DNA of 64,000 nucleotides from Tillus elongatus (lineage: Eukaryota; Arthropoda; Insecta; Coleoptera; Cleridae): assembly GCA_964006375.1 (NCBI GenBank), contig OZ023269.1, positions 3,906,001-3,970,000 on the forward strand, written 5' to 3'. This document shows positions 1 through 14,890 of the stretch, piece by piece (the first letter of the stretch is position 1; the number at the start of each line of letters is the position of its first letter). The position numbers and the translations under genes were made by a program. The notes below the pieces were generated by a model. It did not search any database, was not told where the DNA came from, and worked only from the letters and a program-made list of their open reading frames with translations.

Positions 1-1943
1 CGTAAATCAACTACAGTCAGTTATGTTCGACTTCATTGACCATAACTCTTTACTTTTAATGAAAACCTATTAATTTTAAATAAGAATAACATTATTCTTT
101 TGCTCTATATGTCTAGATGAATTAAGTTTGTACCCTCCACCCTGTGGATGAGGGTGTTAGCATCTGTTCAACTGTATGTTGAACCCATTCTAAAACACCT
201 AGCTGCTGTTAAGGCTATTTGTATGGAGGAGCTGATGGGCTTTATCATCTTATAATTCCACTTTCACAGCAAACAAGTATTTTAAGAATGTATTGTGATA
301 CTGTATCATTTCTTTGCACTTATTAAAATCTTTCTTCAAATGTACGGCTTTGTTTTGTAATTTGCCAATCATGTATTTTGTATTTATTTAGCTTATCAAC
401 TACCTAATTAATAATTAATGATGTAGTATGCAATTTCTTCTGTATTGAATCTTTTTTTTTCGTTGCTATTTGTTTCCTTTTGCTAATGCAAATTTCACAT
501 TTTCTACTAGAAAACATATTGATTGATCTAGTTCAATGACATATGTATCAGTCTTTATTTCTTTTGAATCTCACCTCTACACCTCTTAAAAATACGTTTC
601 TTCCTTAATGTTTATTGGTCAACGCACATATATTAATTTCTGAGTTTCTTCTCCTGTATCCTGGTTGTTTTAAATAGTTTTGACTATAAAATTTATGTTT
701 AAGTTTATAATCAAGCTGCTTCTTTCTTGGTAACTTTTTTAAAGTTTTAACTGAAACAGTGCTCATTTACTTCTTTAAGCATACATCTGGAAAATAAAGC
801 AGTTTATCTAGATCAGTGCTTTTATTATTTAAATTCTCAACGGCTATTAATTTTTCTTTAGGTTCATCAATGTAACTGAACTGTCTACTGCTGTGTACGA
901 GGTATGTTTCCAAGAGCAGCTTTTAATTTATTAGTGGGGTTTGTTCTTTGGTTAGCACATTTTGTAATGTGGAATCCAATAACATAACCCTTCCAATAAA
1001 CAAATGTTTCTCTTGGGAAAACGTCTCAAACATCAAAATTGCAAGTTAGCTATACTGACAAACACAATAAAAACTAAATAGCACTCGGGATTTTAAAAGT
1101 AAACTTACTAACATAAGGAATTGCAGTTATTTCACAGATGTGAGTCTTAATATAAGAGTAACAGTACACTGTCAAATAGTGAACCATTTTAAAAATCACT
1201 CATAACAGATGCAACTTAATCAAAGTCTTAAAATAAACAAACTATCAAAATGGTTTGATTACATATCGGGATGAAGATGAAGATATGGAGAAGTATTTAA
1301 CGTTGGCAACTAAATATTCAAGCCTAAAGTGGTTTAAAAAGGTGATGTATTAAGATTTAACAGAAGTAAGAACTCATGTATATGTCCAACAACTAGATGA
1401 ATCACAATGTTCTGTTAGAAAATATGGAATTCTAACTAAGAAGTGAAAGCAAACAGCAGTCTAAAAGTATTTTAACATTATAAAACTGGGCAGTACGTAA
1501 CTAACTACTGGCAATGTACTTGATAATATAAGAAAATATCAAGAAAATATGACTGGCAAATTAAAAATGATACCTAACATTTTGAAGAAAAATTCATTAA
1601 GTGCAATGAATACAGACAGAATATCAAAGACTTGATAAAGTATTTGTTTGCTGTCAAAGTTGAATTGTAAGACGATGCGGTCCATTGGCTCCTGCATGCA
1701 AATATCAGTAACACAGCTAGGTGTTTTTGAATGGGTTCACCATGTGGATTGACAAGTTCAGAGATATCATATTAAGATTTTACAAGAGGCTTGAAATCTG
1801 GTATACGATTTACTGGCACTTATTCCTTAAATTCATTGTTTTTTCAATTAAAGGAGGAGGGCTGAATTCTTTAGACAATTCTTTAACAGACTCATTAGAA
1901 GTATCTGAGACTGTACATTTGAAAACAGACATGAGTAGAAACC
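1..1943. other. AT-rich intergenic sequence, no gene seen
   Basis: I see no convincing coding potential. The longest open frame (1721-1981, +) has no recognisable domain and its end runs into the satellite array, so I do not call it a gene. Confidence 0.7.
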
Positions 1944-4900
1944 TACAAAATATATGCTCCATCTTATTAAAAACCAATTAACCATCTTCTATGTCTTTAG
2001 TAGCAATCAAAAGTAGCATAAGGATTTTAGAAATATACAGCCTCGGTGGTCCAGGGGCAAAAACGTGTGCCTCTAAACTGAAGTAAACAGCGATACAAAT
2101 AATATAGCTGGTGAGTTTAGTCGAAAGGTTTGTTAACATTGAAAATGTTAAAGAAACGCAACTGCCAGATTGAAATTTATCAAAGATTCTTTAAAGTGAT
2201 TGTGGATCTCCAAAACACAACATAAATTAATTCATTTTAAAGATATGCGATTCTGGTAAATTAGCTATTACAAAAAAATATATGTGCTCCATCTCATTAA
2301 AAACCAATTAACCATCTTCTATGTCTTTAGTAGCAATCAAAAGCAGCATAAGGATGTTAGAAATATACAGCCTCGGTGGTCCAGGGGTAAGAATGTGTGC
2401 CCCTGAACCGAAGCAAACAGCGATAATAATATAGCTGGTGAATTTAATCAAAAGGTTTGTTAACATTAAAAATGTTAAAGAAACGCAACTGCCAGATTGA
2501 AATTTATCAAAGATTCTTTAAAGTGATTGTGGATCTCCAAAACACAACATAAATTAATTCATTTTAAAGATATGCGATTCTGGTAAATTAGCTATTACAA
2601 TAAAAAATATGTGCTCCATCTCATTAAAAACCAATTAACCATCTTCTATGTATTTAGTAGCAATCAAAAGCAGCATAAGGATGTTAGAAATATACAGCCT
2701 CGGTGGTCCAGGGGTAAGAGCGTGTGCCCCTGAACCGAAGCAAACAGCGATACAAATAACAATATAGCTGGTGAATTTAATCAAAAAGTTTGTTAACATT
2801 AAAAATGTTAAAGAAACGCAACTGCCAGATTGAAATTTATCAAAGATTCTTTAAAGTGATTGTGGATCTCCAAAACACAACATAAATTAATTCATTTTAA
2901 AGATATGCGATTCTGGTAAATTAGCTATTACAAAAAAAAAATGTGCTCCATCTCATTAAAAACCAATTAACCATCTTCTATGTCTTTAGTAGCAATCAAA
3001 AGCAACATAAGGATGTTAGAAATATACAGCCTCGGTGGTCCAGGGGTAAGAACGTGTGCCCCTGAACCGAAGCAAACAGCGATAATAATATAGCTGGTGA
3101 GTTTAATCAAAAAGTTTGTTAACATTAAAAATGTTAAAGAAACGCAACTGCCAGATTGAAATTTATCAAAGATTCTTTAAAGTGATTGTGGATCTCCAAA
3201 ACACAACATAAATTAATTCATTTTAAAGATATGCGATTCTGGTAAATTAGCTATTACAAAAAAAAAATGTGCTCCATCTCATTAAAAACCAATTAACCAT
3301 CTTCTATGTCTTTAGTAGCGATCAAAAGCAGCATAAGGATTTTAGAAATATACAGCCTCGGTGATCCAGGGGTAATAACGTGTGCCCCTGAACCGAAGCA
3401 AACAGCGATACAAATAACAATATAGCTGGTGAATTTAATCAAAAAGTATGTTAACATTAAAAATGTTAAAGAAACGCAACTGCCAGATTGAAATTTATCA
3501 AAGATTCTTTAAAGTGATTGTGGATCTCCAAAACACAACATAAATTAATTCATTTTAAAGATATGCGATTCTGGTAAATTAGCTATTACAAAAAAAATGC
3601 GCTCCATCTCATTAAAAACCAATTAACCATCTTCTATGTCTTTAGTAGCAATCAAAAGCATCATAAGGATGTTAGAAATATACAGCCTCGGTGGTCCAGG
3701 GGTAAGAACGTGTGCCCCTGAACCGAAGCAAACAGCGATAATAATATAGCTGGTGAGTTTAATCAAAAAGTTTGTTAACATTAAAAATGTTAAAGAAACG
3801 CAACTGCCAGATTGAAATTTATCAAAGATTCTTTAAAGTGATTGTGGATCTCCAAAACACAACATAAATTAATTCATTTTAAAGATATGCGATTCTGGTA
3901 AATTAGCTATTACAAAAAAAAAGTGCTCCATCTCATTAAAAACCAATTAACCATCTTCTATGTCTTTAGTAGCAATCAAAAGCAGCATAAGGATGTTAGA
4001 AATATACAGCCTCGGTGGTCCAGGGGTAAGAACGTGTGCCCCTGAACCGAAGCAAACAGCGATAATAATATAGCTGGTGAGTTTAATCAAAAAGTTTGTT
4101 AACATTAAAAATGTTAAAGAAACGCAACTGCCAGATTGAAATTTATCAGAGATTCTTTACAGTGATTGTGGATCTCCAAAACACAACATAAATTAATTCA
4201 TTTTAAAGATATGCGATTCTGGTAAATTAGCTATTACAAAAAAATATATGTGCTCCATCTCATTAAAAACCAATTAACAATCTTCTATGTCTTTAGTAGC
4301 AATCAAAAGCAGCATAAGGATTTTAGAAATATACAGCCTCGGTGATCCAGGGGCAAGAACGTGTGCCTCTGAACCGAAGCAAACAGCGATACAAATAACA
4401 ATATAGCTGGTGAATTTAATCAAAAAGTTTGTTAACATTAAAAATGTTAAAGAAACGCAACTGCCAGATTGAAATTTATCAAAGATTCTTTAAAGTGATT
4501 GTGGATCTCCAAAACACAACATAAATTAATTCATTTTAAAGATATGCGATTCTGGTAAATTAGCTATTACAAAAAAAAAATGTGCTCCATCTCATTAAAA
4601 ACCAATTAACCATCTTCTATGTCTTTAGTAGCAATCAAAAGCAACATAAGGATGTTAGAAATATACAGCCTCGGTGGTCCAGGGGTAAGAACGTGTGCCC
4701 CTGAACCGAAGCAAACAGCGATAATAATATAGCTGGTGAGTTTAATCAAAAAGTTTGTTAACATTAAAAATGTTAAAGAAACGCAACTGCCAGATTGAAA
4801 TTTATCAAAGATTCTTTAAAGTGATTGTGGATCTCCAAAACACAACATAAATTAATTCATTTTAAAGATATGCGATTCTGGTAAATTAGCCATTACAAAA

Positions 4901-7866
4901 AAATATATGTGTGCCATCTTATTAAAAACCAATTAACCATCTTCTATGTCTTTAGTAGCAATCAAAAGCAGCATAAGGATTTTAGAAATATACAGCCTCG
5001 GTGATCCAGGGGCAAGAACGTGTGCCTCTGAACCGAAGCAAACAGCGATACAAATAACAATATAGCTGGTGAGTTTAATCAAAAAGTTTGTTAACATTAA
5101 AAATGTTAAAGAAACGCAACTGCCAGATTGAAATTTATCAAAGATTCTTTAAAGTGATTGTGGATCTCCAAAACACAACATAAATTAATTCATTTTAAAG
5201 ATATGCGATTCTGGTAAATTAGCTATTACAAAAAAAAAATGTGCTCCATCTCATTAAAAACCAATTAACCATCTTCTATGTCTTTAGTAGCAATCAAAAG
5301 CAACATAAGGATGTTAGAAATATACAGCCTCGGTGGTCCAGGGGTAAGAACGTGTGCCCCTGAACCGAAGCAAACAGCGATAATAATATAGCTGGTGAGT
5401 TTAATCAAAAAGTTTGTTAACATTAAAAATGTTAAAGAAACGCAACTGCCAGATTGAAATTTATCAAAGATTCTTTACAGTGATTGTGGATCTCCAAAAC
5501 ACAACATAAATTAATTCATTTTAAAGATATGCGATTCTGGTAAATTAGCCATTACAAAAAAATATATGTGTGCCATCTTATTAAAAACCAATTAACCATC
5601 TTCTATGTCTTTAGTAGCAATCAAAAGCAACATAAGGATGTTAGAAATATACAGCCTCGGTGGTCCAGGGGTAAGAACGTGTGCCCCTGAACCGAAGCAA
5701 ACAGCGATAATAATATAGCTGGTGAGTTTAATCAAAAAGTTTGTCAACATTAAAAATGTTAAAGAAACGCAACTGCCAGATTGAAATTTATCAAAGATTC
5801 TTTAAAGTGATTGTGGATCTCCAAAACACAACATAAATTAATTCATTTTAAAGATATGCGATTCTGGTAAATTAGCTATTACAAAAAAAAAATGTGCTCC
5901 ATCTCATTAAAAACCAATTAACCATCTTCTATGTCTTTAGTAGCAATCAAAAGCAACATAAGGATGTTAGAAATATACAGCCTCGGTGGTCCAGGGGTAA
6001 GAACGTGTGCCCCTGAACCGAAGCAAACAGCGATAATAATATAGCTGGTGAGTTTAATCAAAAAGTTTGTTAACATTAAAAATGTTAAAGAAACGCAACT
6101 GCCAGATTGAAATTTATCAAAGATTCTTTAAAGTGATTGTGGATCTCCAAAACACAACATAAATTAATTCATTTTAAAGATATGCGATTCTGGTAAATTA
6201 GCTATTACAAAAAAAAAATGTGCTCCATCTCATTAAAAACCAATTAACCATCTTCTATGTCTTTAGTAGCAATCAAAAGCAGCATAAGGATTTTAGAAAT
6301 ATACAGCCTCGGTGATCCAGGGGTAATAACGTGTGCCCCTGAACCGAAGCAAACAGCGATACAAATAACAATATAGCTGGTGAATTTAATCAAAAAGTAT
6401 GTTAACATTAAAAATGTTAAAGAAACGCAACTGCCAGAGTGAAATTTATCAAAGATTCTTTAAAGTGATTGTGGATCTCCAAAACACAACATAAATTAAT
6501 TCATTTTAAAGATATGCGATTCTGGTAAATTAGCTATTACAAAAAAAAAGTGCTCCATCTCATTAAAAACCAATTAACCATCTTCTATGTCTTAAGTAGC
6601 AATCAAAAGCATCATAAGGATGTTAGAAATATACAGCCTCTGTGGTCCAGGGGTAAGAACGTGTGCCCCTGAACCGAAGCAAACAGCGATAATAATATAG
6701 CTGGTGAGTTTAATCAAAAAGTTTGTTAACATTAAAAATGTTAAAGAAACGCAACTGCCAGATTGAAATTTATCAAAGATTCTTTAAAGTGATTGTGGAT
6801 CTCCAAAACACAACATAAATTAATTCATTTTAAAGATATGCGATTCTGGTAAATTAGCTATTACAAAAAAAAAATGTGCTCCATCTCATTAAAAACCAAT
6901 TAACCATCTTCTATGTCTTTAGTAGCGATCAAAAGCAGCATAAGGATTTTAGAAATATACAGCCTCGGTGATCCAGGGGTAATAACGTGTGCCCCTGAAC
7001 CGAAGCAAACAGCGATACAAATAACAATATAGCTGGTGAATTTAATCAAAAAGTATGTTAACATTAAAAATGTTAAAGAAACGCAACTGCCAGATTGAAA
7101 TTTATCAAAGATTCTTTAAAGTGATTGTGGATCTCCAAAACACAACATAAATTAATTCATTTTAAAGATATGCGATTCTGGTAAATTAGCTATTACAAAA
7201 AAAAAATGTGCTCCATCTCATTAAAAACCAATTAACCATCTTCTATGTCTTTAGTAGCAATCAAAAGCAACATAAGGATGTTAGAAATATACAGCCTCGG
7301 TGGTCCAGGGGTAAGAACGTGTGCCCCTGAACCGAAGCAAACAGCGATAATAATATAGCTGGTGAGTTTAATCAAAAAGTTTGTTAACATTAAAAATGTT
7401 AAAGAAACGCAACTGCCAGATTGAAATTTATCAAAGATTCTTTAAAGTGATTGTGGATCTCCAAAACACAACATAAATTAATTCATTTTAAAGATATGCG
7501 ATTCTGGTAAATTAGCCATTACAAAAAAATATATGTGTGCCATCTTATTAAAAACCAATTAACCATCTTCTATGTCTTTAGTAGCAATCAAAAGCAGCAT
7601 AAGGATTTTAGAAATATACAGCCTCGGTGATCCAGGGGCAAGAACGTGTGCCTCTGAACCGAAGCAAACAGCGATACAAATAACAATATAGCTGGTGAGT
7701 TTAATCAAAAAGTTTGTTAACATTAAAAATGTTAAAGAAACGCAACTGCCAGATTGAAATTTATCAAAGATTCTTTAAAGTGATTGTGGATCTCCAAAAC
7801 ACAACATAAATTAATTCATTTTAAAGATATGCGATTCTGGTAAATTAGCTATTACAAAAAAAAAAT

Positions 7867-10360
7867 GTGCTCCATCTCATTAAAAACCAATTAACCATCT
7901 TCTATGTCTTTAGTAGCAATCAAAAGCAGCATAAGGATGTTAGAAATATACAGCCTCGGTGGTCCAGGGGTAAGAACGTGTGCCCCTGAACCGAAGCAAA
8001 CAGCGATAATAATACAGCTGGTGAGTTTAATCAAAAAGTTTGTTAACATTAAAAATGTTAAAGAAACGCAACTGCCAGATTGAAATTTATCAAAGATTCT
8101 TTAAAGTGATTGTGGATCTCCAAAACACAACATAAATTAATTCATTTTAAAGATATGCGATTCTGGTAAATTAGCTATTACAAAAAAAAAATGTGCTCCA
8201 TCTCATTAAAAACCAATTAACCATCTTCTATGTCTTTAGTAGCAATCAAAAGCAGCATAAAGATGTTAGAAATATAAAGCCTCAGTGATCCAGGGGTAAT
8301 AACGTGTGCCCCTGAACCGAAGCAAACAGCGATACAAATAACAATATAGCTGGTGAATTTAATCAAAAAGTATGTTAACATTAAAAATGTTAAAGAAACG
8401 CAACTGCCAGATTGAAATTTATCAAAGATTCTTTAAAGTGATTGTGGATCTCCAAAACACAACATAAATTAATTCATTTTAAAGATATGCGATTCTGGTA
8501 AATTAGCTATTACAAAAAAAAATGTGCTCCATCTCATTAAAAACCAATTAACCATCTTCTATGTCTTTAGTAGCAATCAAAAGCAACATAAGGATGTTAG
8601 AAATATACAGCCTCGGTGGTCCAGGGGTAAGAACGTGTGCCCCTGAACCGAAGCAAACAGCGATACAAATAACAATATAGCTGGTGAGTTTAATCAAAAA
8701 GTATGTTAACATTAAGAATGTTAAAGAAACGCAAGTGCCAGATTGAAGTTTATTGAAGATTCTTTAAAGTGATTGTGGATCTCCAAAACACAACATATTT
8801 ATTAATTCATTTTAAAGATATGCGATTCTGGTAAATTAGCTATTACAATAAAAAATATGTGCTCCATCTCATTAAAAACCAATTAACATCTTCTATGTAT
8901 TTAGTAGCAATCAAAAGCAGCATAAGGATGTTAGAAATATACAGCCTCGGTGGTCCAGGGGTAAGAGCGTGTGCCCCTGAACCGAAGCAAACAGCGATAC
9001 AAATAACAATATAGCTGGTGAATTTAATCAAAAAGTTTGTTAACATTAAAAATGTTAAAGAAACGCAACTGCCAGATTGAAATTTATCAAAGATTCTTTA
9101 AAGTGATTGTGGATCTCCAAAACACAACATAAATTAATTCATTTTAAAGATATGCGATTCTGGTAAATTAGCTATTACAAAAAAAAAATGTGCTCCATCT
9201 CATTAAAAACCAATTAACCATCTTCTATGTCTTTAGTAGCAATCAAAAGCAGCATAAAGATGTTAGAAATATAAAGCCTCAGTGATCCAGGGGTAATAAC
9301 GTGTGCCCCTGAACCGAAGCAAACAGCGATACAAATAACAATATAGCTGGTGAATTTAATCAAAAAGTATGTTAACATTAAAAATGTTAAAGAAACGCAA
9401 CTGCCAGATTGAAATTTATCAAAGATTCTTTAAAGTGATTGTGGATCTCCAAAACACAACATAAATTAATTCATTTTAAAGATATGCGATTCTGGTAAAT
9501 TAGCTATTACAAAAAAAAATGTGCTCCATCTCATTAAAAACCAATTAACCATCTTCTATGTCTTTAGTAGCAATCAAAAGCAACATAAGGATGTTAGAAA
9601 TATACAGCCTCGGTGGTCCAGGGGTAAGAACGTGTGCCCCTGAACCGAAGCAAACAGCGATACAAATAACAATATAGCTGGTGAGTTTAATCAAAAAGTA
9701 TGTTAACATTAAGAATGTTAAAGAAACGCAAGTGCCAGATTGAAGTTTATTGAAGATTCTTTAAAGTGATTGTGGATCTCCAAAACACAACATATTTATT
9801 AATTCATTTTAAAGGTATGCGATTCTGGTAAATTAGCCATTACAAAAAAATATATGTGTGCCATCTCATTAAAAACCAATTAACCATCTTCTGTGTCTTT
9901 AGTAGCAATCAAAAGCAGCATAAGGATGTTAGAAATATACAGCCTCGGTGGTCCAGGGGTAAGAACGTGTGCCCCTGAACCGAAGCAAACAGCGATAACA
10001 ATATAGCTGGTGAATTTAATCAAAAAGTTTGTTAACATTAAAAGTGTTAAAGAAACGCAACTGCCAGATTGAAATTTATCAAAGATTCTTTAAAGTGATT
10101 GTGGATCTCCAAAACACAACATATTTGTTAATTCATTTTAAAGATATGCGATTCTGGTAAATTAGCTATTACAAAAAAATATATGTGCTCCATCTTATTA
10201 AAAACCAATTAACCATCTTCTGTGTCTTTAGTAGCAATCAAAAGCAGCATAAGGATGTTAGAAGTATACAGCCTCGGTGGTCCAGGGGTAAGAACGTGTG
10301 CCCCTGAACCGAAGCAAACAGCGATACAAATAACAATATAGCTGGTGAATTTAATCAAAA
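7867..10360 (+). repeat. Higher-order block of the satellite, copy 1
   Basis: A series of private variants (AATAATACAGC, then AAAGATG with AATATAAAGCCTCAG, then GAAGTTTATTGAAG, then GTATTTAGTAG with GTAAGAGCG, then CTGTGTC, AAAAGTGTT and GAAGTATAC) occurs in this order and again 4280-4284 bp downstream. Confidence 0.9.
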
Positions 10361-12148
10361 AGTTTGTTAACATTAAAAATGTTAAAGAAACGCAACTGCC
10401 AGATTGAAATTTATCAAAGATTCTTTAAAGTGATTGTGGATCTCCAAAACACAACATAAATTAATTCATTTTAAAGATATGCGATTCTGGTAAATTAGCT
10501 ATTACAAAAAAAAAATGTGCTCCATCTCATTAAAAACCAATTAACCATCTTCTATGTCTTTAGTAGCAATCAAAAGCAACATAAGGATGTTAGAAATATA
10601 CAGCCTCGGTGGTCCAGGGGTAAGAACGTGTGCCCCTGAACCGAAGCAAACAGCGATAATAATATAGCTGGTGAGTTTAATCAAAAAGTTTGTTAACATT
10701 AAAAATGTTAAAGAAACGCAACTGCCAGATTGAAATTTATCAAAGATTCTTTAAAGTGATTGTGGATCTCCAAAACACAACATAAATTAATTCATTTTAA
10801 AGATATGCGATTCTGGTAAATTAGCTATTACAAAAAAAAAATGTGCTCCATCTCATTAAAAACCAATTAACCATCTTCTATGTCTTTAGTAGCAATCAAA
10901 AGCAGCATAAGGATTTTAGAAATATACAGCCTCGGTGATCCAGGGGTAATAACGTGTGCCCCTGAACCGAAGCAAACAGCGATACAAATAACAATATAGC
11001 TGGTGAATTTAATCAAAAAGTATGTTAACATTAAAAATGTTAAAGAAACGCAACTGCCAGATTGAAATTTATCAAAGATTCTTTAAAGTGATTGTGGATC
11101 TCCAAAACACAACATAAATTAATTCATTTTAAAGATATGCGATTCTGGTAAATTAGCTATTACAAAAAAAATGTGCTCCATCTCATTAAAAACCAATTAA
11201 CCATCTTCTATGTCTTAAGTAGCAATCAAAAGCATCATAAGGATGTTAGAAATATACAGCCTCTGTGGTCCAGGGGTAAGAACGTGTGCCCCTGAACCGA
11301 AGCAAACAGCGATAATAATATAGCTGGTGAGTTTAATCAAAAAGTTTGTTAACATTAAAAATGTTAAAGAAACGCAACTGCCAGATTGAAATTTATCAAA
11401 GATTCTTTAAAGTGATTGAGGATCTCCAAAACACAACATAAATTAATTCATTTTAAAGATATGCGATTCTGGTAAATTAGCTATTACAAAAAAAAAGTGC
11501 TCCATCTCATTAAAAACCAATTAACCATCTTCTATGTCTTTAGTAGCAATCAAAAGCAGCATAAGGATGTTAGAAATATACAGCCTCGGTGGTCCAGGGG
11601 TAAGAACGTGTGCCCCTGAACCGAAGCAAACAGCGATAATAATATAGCTGGTGAGTTTAATCAAAAAGTTTGTTAACATTAAAAATGTTAAAGAAACGCA
11701 ACTGCCAGATTGAAATTTATCAAAGATTCTTTACAGTGATTGTGGATCTCCAAAACACAACATAAATTAATTCATTTTAAAGATATGCGATTCTGGTAAA
11801 TTAGCTATTACAAAAAAAAAATGTGCTCCATCTCATTAAAAACCAATTAACCATCTTCTATGTCTTTAGTAGCAATCAAAAGCAGCATAAGGATGTTAGA
11901 AATATACAGCCTCAGTGGTCCAGGGGTAAGAACGTGTGCCCCTGAACCGAAGCAAACAGCGATAATAATATAGCTGGTGAGTTTAATCAAAAAGTTTGTT
12001 AACATTAAAAATGTTAAAGAAACGCAACTGCCAGATTGAAATTTATCAAAGATTCTTTAAAGTGATTGTGGATCTCCAAAACACAACATAAATTAATTCA
12101 TTTTAAAGATATGCGATTCTGGTAAATTAGCTATTACAAAAAAAAAAT

Positions 12149-14640
12149 GTGCTCCATCTCATTAAAAACCAATTAACCATCTTCTATGTCTTTAGTAGCA
12201 ATCAAAAGCAGCATAAGGATGTTAGAAATATACAGCCTCGGTGGTCCAGGGGTAAGAACGTGTGCCCCTGAACCGAAGCAAACAGCGATAATAATACAGC
12301 TGGTGAGTTTAATCAAAAAGTTTGTTAACATTAAAAATGTTAAAGAAACGCAACTGCCAGATTGAAATTTATCAAAGATTCTTTAAAGTGATTGTGGATC
12401 TCCAAAACACAACATAAATTAATTCATTTTAAAGATATGCGATTCTGGTAAATTAGCTATTACAAAAAAAAAATGTGCTCCATCTCATTAAAAACCAATT
12501 AACCATCTTCTATGTCTTTAGTAGCAATCAAAAGCAGCATAAAGATGTTAGAAATATAAAGCCTCAGTGATCCAGGGGTAATAATGTGTGCCCCTGAACC
12601 GAAGCAAACAGCGATACAAATAACAATATAGCTGGTGAATTTAATCAAAAAGTATGTTAACATTAAAAATGTTAAAGAAACGCAACTGCCAGATTGAAAT
12701 TTATCAAAGATTCTTTAAAGTGATTGTGGATCTCCAAAACACAACATAAATTAATTCATTTTAAAGATATGCGATTCTGGTAAATTAGCTATTACAAAAA
12801 AAAATGTGCTCCATCTCATTAAAAACCAATTAACCATCTTCTATGTCTTTAGTAGCAATCAAAAGCAACATAAGGATGTTAGAAATATACAGCCTCGGTG
12901 GTCCAGGGGTAAGAACGTGTGCCCCTGAACCGAAGCAAACAGCGATACAAATAACAATATAGCTGGTGAGTTTAATCAAAAAGTATGTTAACATTAAGAA
13001 TGTTAAAGAAACGCAAGTGCCAGATTGAAGTTTATTGAAGATTCTTTAAAGTGATTGTGGATCTCCAAAACACAACATATTTATTAATTCATTTTAAAGA
13101 TATGCGATTCTGGTAAATTAGCTATTACAATAAAAAATATGTGCTCCATCTCATTAAAAACCAATTAACCATCTTCTATGTATTTAGTAGCAATCAAAAG
13201 CAGCATAAGGATGTTAGAAATATACAGCCTCGGTGGTCCAGGGGTAAGAGCGTGTGCCCCTGAACCGAAGCAAACAGCGATACAAATAACAATATAGCTG
13301 GTGAATTTAATCAAAAAGTTTGTTAACATTAAAAATGTTAAAGAAACGCAACTGCCAGATTGAAATTTATCAAAGATTCTTTAAAGTGATTGTGGATCTC
13401 CAAAACACAACATAAATTAATTCATTTTAAAGATATGCGATTCTGGTAAATTAGCTATTACAAAAAAAAAATGTGCTCCATCTCATTAAAAACCAATTAA
13501 CCATCTTCTATGTCTTTAGTAGCAATCAAAAGCAGCATAAAGATGTTAGAAATATAAAGCCTCAGTGATCCAGGGGTAATAACGTGTGCCCCTGAACCGA
13601 AGCAAACAGCGATACAAATAACAATATAGCTGGTGAATTTAATCAAAAAGTATGTTAACATTAAAAATGTTAAAGAAACGCAACTGCCAGATTGAAATTT
13701 ATCAAAGATTCTTTAAAGTGATTGTGGATCTCCAAAACACAACATAAATTAATTCATTTTAAAGATATGCGATTCTGGTAAATTAGCTATTACAAAAAAA
13801 AATGTGCTCCATCTCATTAAAAACCAATTAACCATCTTCTATGTCTTTAGTAGCAATCAAAAGCAACATAAGGATGTTAGAAATATACAGCCTCGGTGGT
13901 CCAGGGGTAAGAACGTGTGCCCCTGAACCGAAGCAAACAGCGATACAAATAACAATATAGCTGGTGAGTTTAATCAAAAAGTATGTTAACATTAAGAATG
14001 TTAAAGAAACGCAAGTGCCAGATTGAAGTTTATTGAAGATTCTTTAAAGTGATTGTGGATCTCCAAAACACAACATATTTATTAATTCATTTTAAAGGTA
14101 TGCGATTCTGGTAAATTAGCCATTACAAAAAAATATATGTGTGCCATCTCATTAAAAACCAATTAACCATCTTCTGTGTCTTTAGTAGCAATCAAAAGCA
14201 GCATAAGGATGTTAGAAATATACAGCCTCGGTGGTCCAGGGGTAAGAACGTGTGCCCCTGAACCGAAGCAAACAGCGATAACAATATAGCTGGTGAATTT
14301 AATCAAAAAGTTTGTTAACATTAAAAGTGTTAAAGAAACGCAACTGCCAGATTGAAATTTATCAAAGATTCTTTAAAGTGATTGTGGATCTCCAAAACAC
14401 AACATATTTGTTAATTCATTTTAAAGATATGCGATTCTGGTAAATTAGCTATTACAAAAAAATATATGTGCTCCATCTTATTAAAAACCAATTAACCATC
14501 TTCTGTGTCTTTAGTAGCAATCAAAAGCAGCATAAGGATGTTAGAAGTATACAGCCTCGGTGGTCCAGGGGTAAGAACGTGTGCCCCTGAACCGAAGCAA
14601 ACAGCGATACAAATAACAATATAGCTGGTGAATTTAATCA
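12149..14640 (+). repeat. Higher-order block of the satellite, copy 2
   Basis: It carries the same ordered series of monomer variants as 7867-10360, shifted by 13 monomers (about 4.28 kb). Similarity of variant states ends in the last full monomer, where GATTCTATGAAGTG replaces GATTCTTTAAAGTG. A related 14-monomer shift (about 4.62 kb) links 5894-6870 to 10517-11490. Confidence 0.9.
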
Positions 14641-14890
14641 AAAAGTATGTTAACATTAAAAATGTTAAAGAAACGCAACTGCCAGATTGAAATTTATCAA
14701 AGATTCTATGAAGTGATTGTGGATCTCCAAAACACAACATATTTATTAATTCAATTTAAAGATATGCGATTCTGGTAAATTAGCCATTACAAAAAAATAT
14801 ATATGTGCTTCATCTTATTAAAAACCAATTAACCATCTTCTATGTCTTTAGTAGCAATCAAAGGCAGCATAACGATTTTAGAAATATACA

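Larger units (their letters stand above)
1944..14890. repeat. Satellite array, ~330-bp monomer, about 39 copies
   Basis: The landmark GTGCTCCATCT recurs with small variants near 1955, 2281, 2611, 2943, 3269, 3600 and so on to 14469 and 14806, a spacing of about 323-337 bp. Monomers are head to tail and very similar, differing by single bases, by the length of an A-run before the landmark, and by the presence or absence of a few bases after AACAGCGATA. Every monomer contains GCCTCGGTGGTCCAGGGGTA (or a GTGATCC variant), which matches the 5' head of the SINE that ends the array. The first monomer is the most diverged, as is usual at array edges. Minus-strand open frames here (for example 8843-9046 and 14492-14740) are by-products of the repeat. 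Function unknown. Confidence 0.97.

Noticed and set aside
1721..1981. 86-residue plus-strand frame left of the satellite
   Set aside because: No recognisable domain, and its C-terminus is satellite sequence.
8843..9046. Minus-strand open frames in the satellite with hydrophobic N-termini (also 14492-14740)
   Set aside because: Present only where a monomer happens to lack stops; most monomers do not keep the frame.
1944..14890. CRISPR-like array
   Set aside because: Whole ~330-bp monomers are repeated head to tail, with no unique spacers; the genome is eukaryotic.
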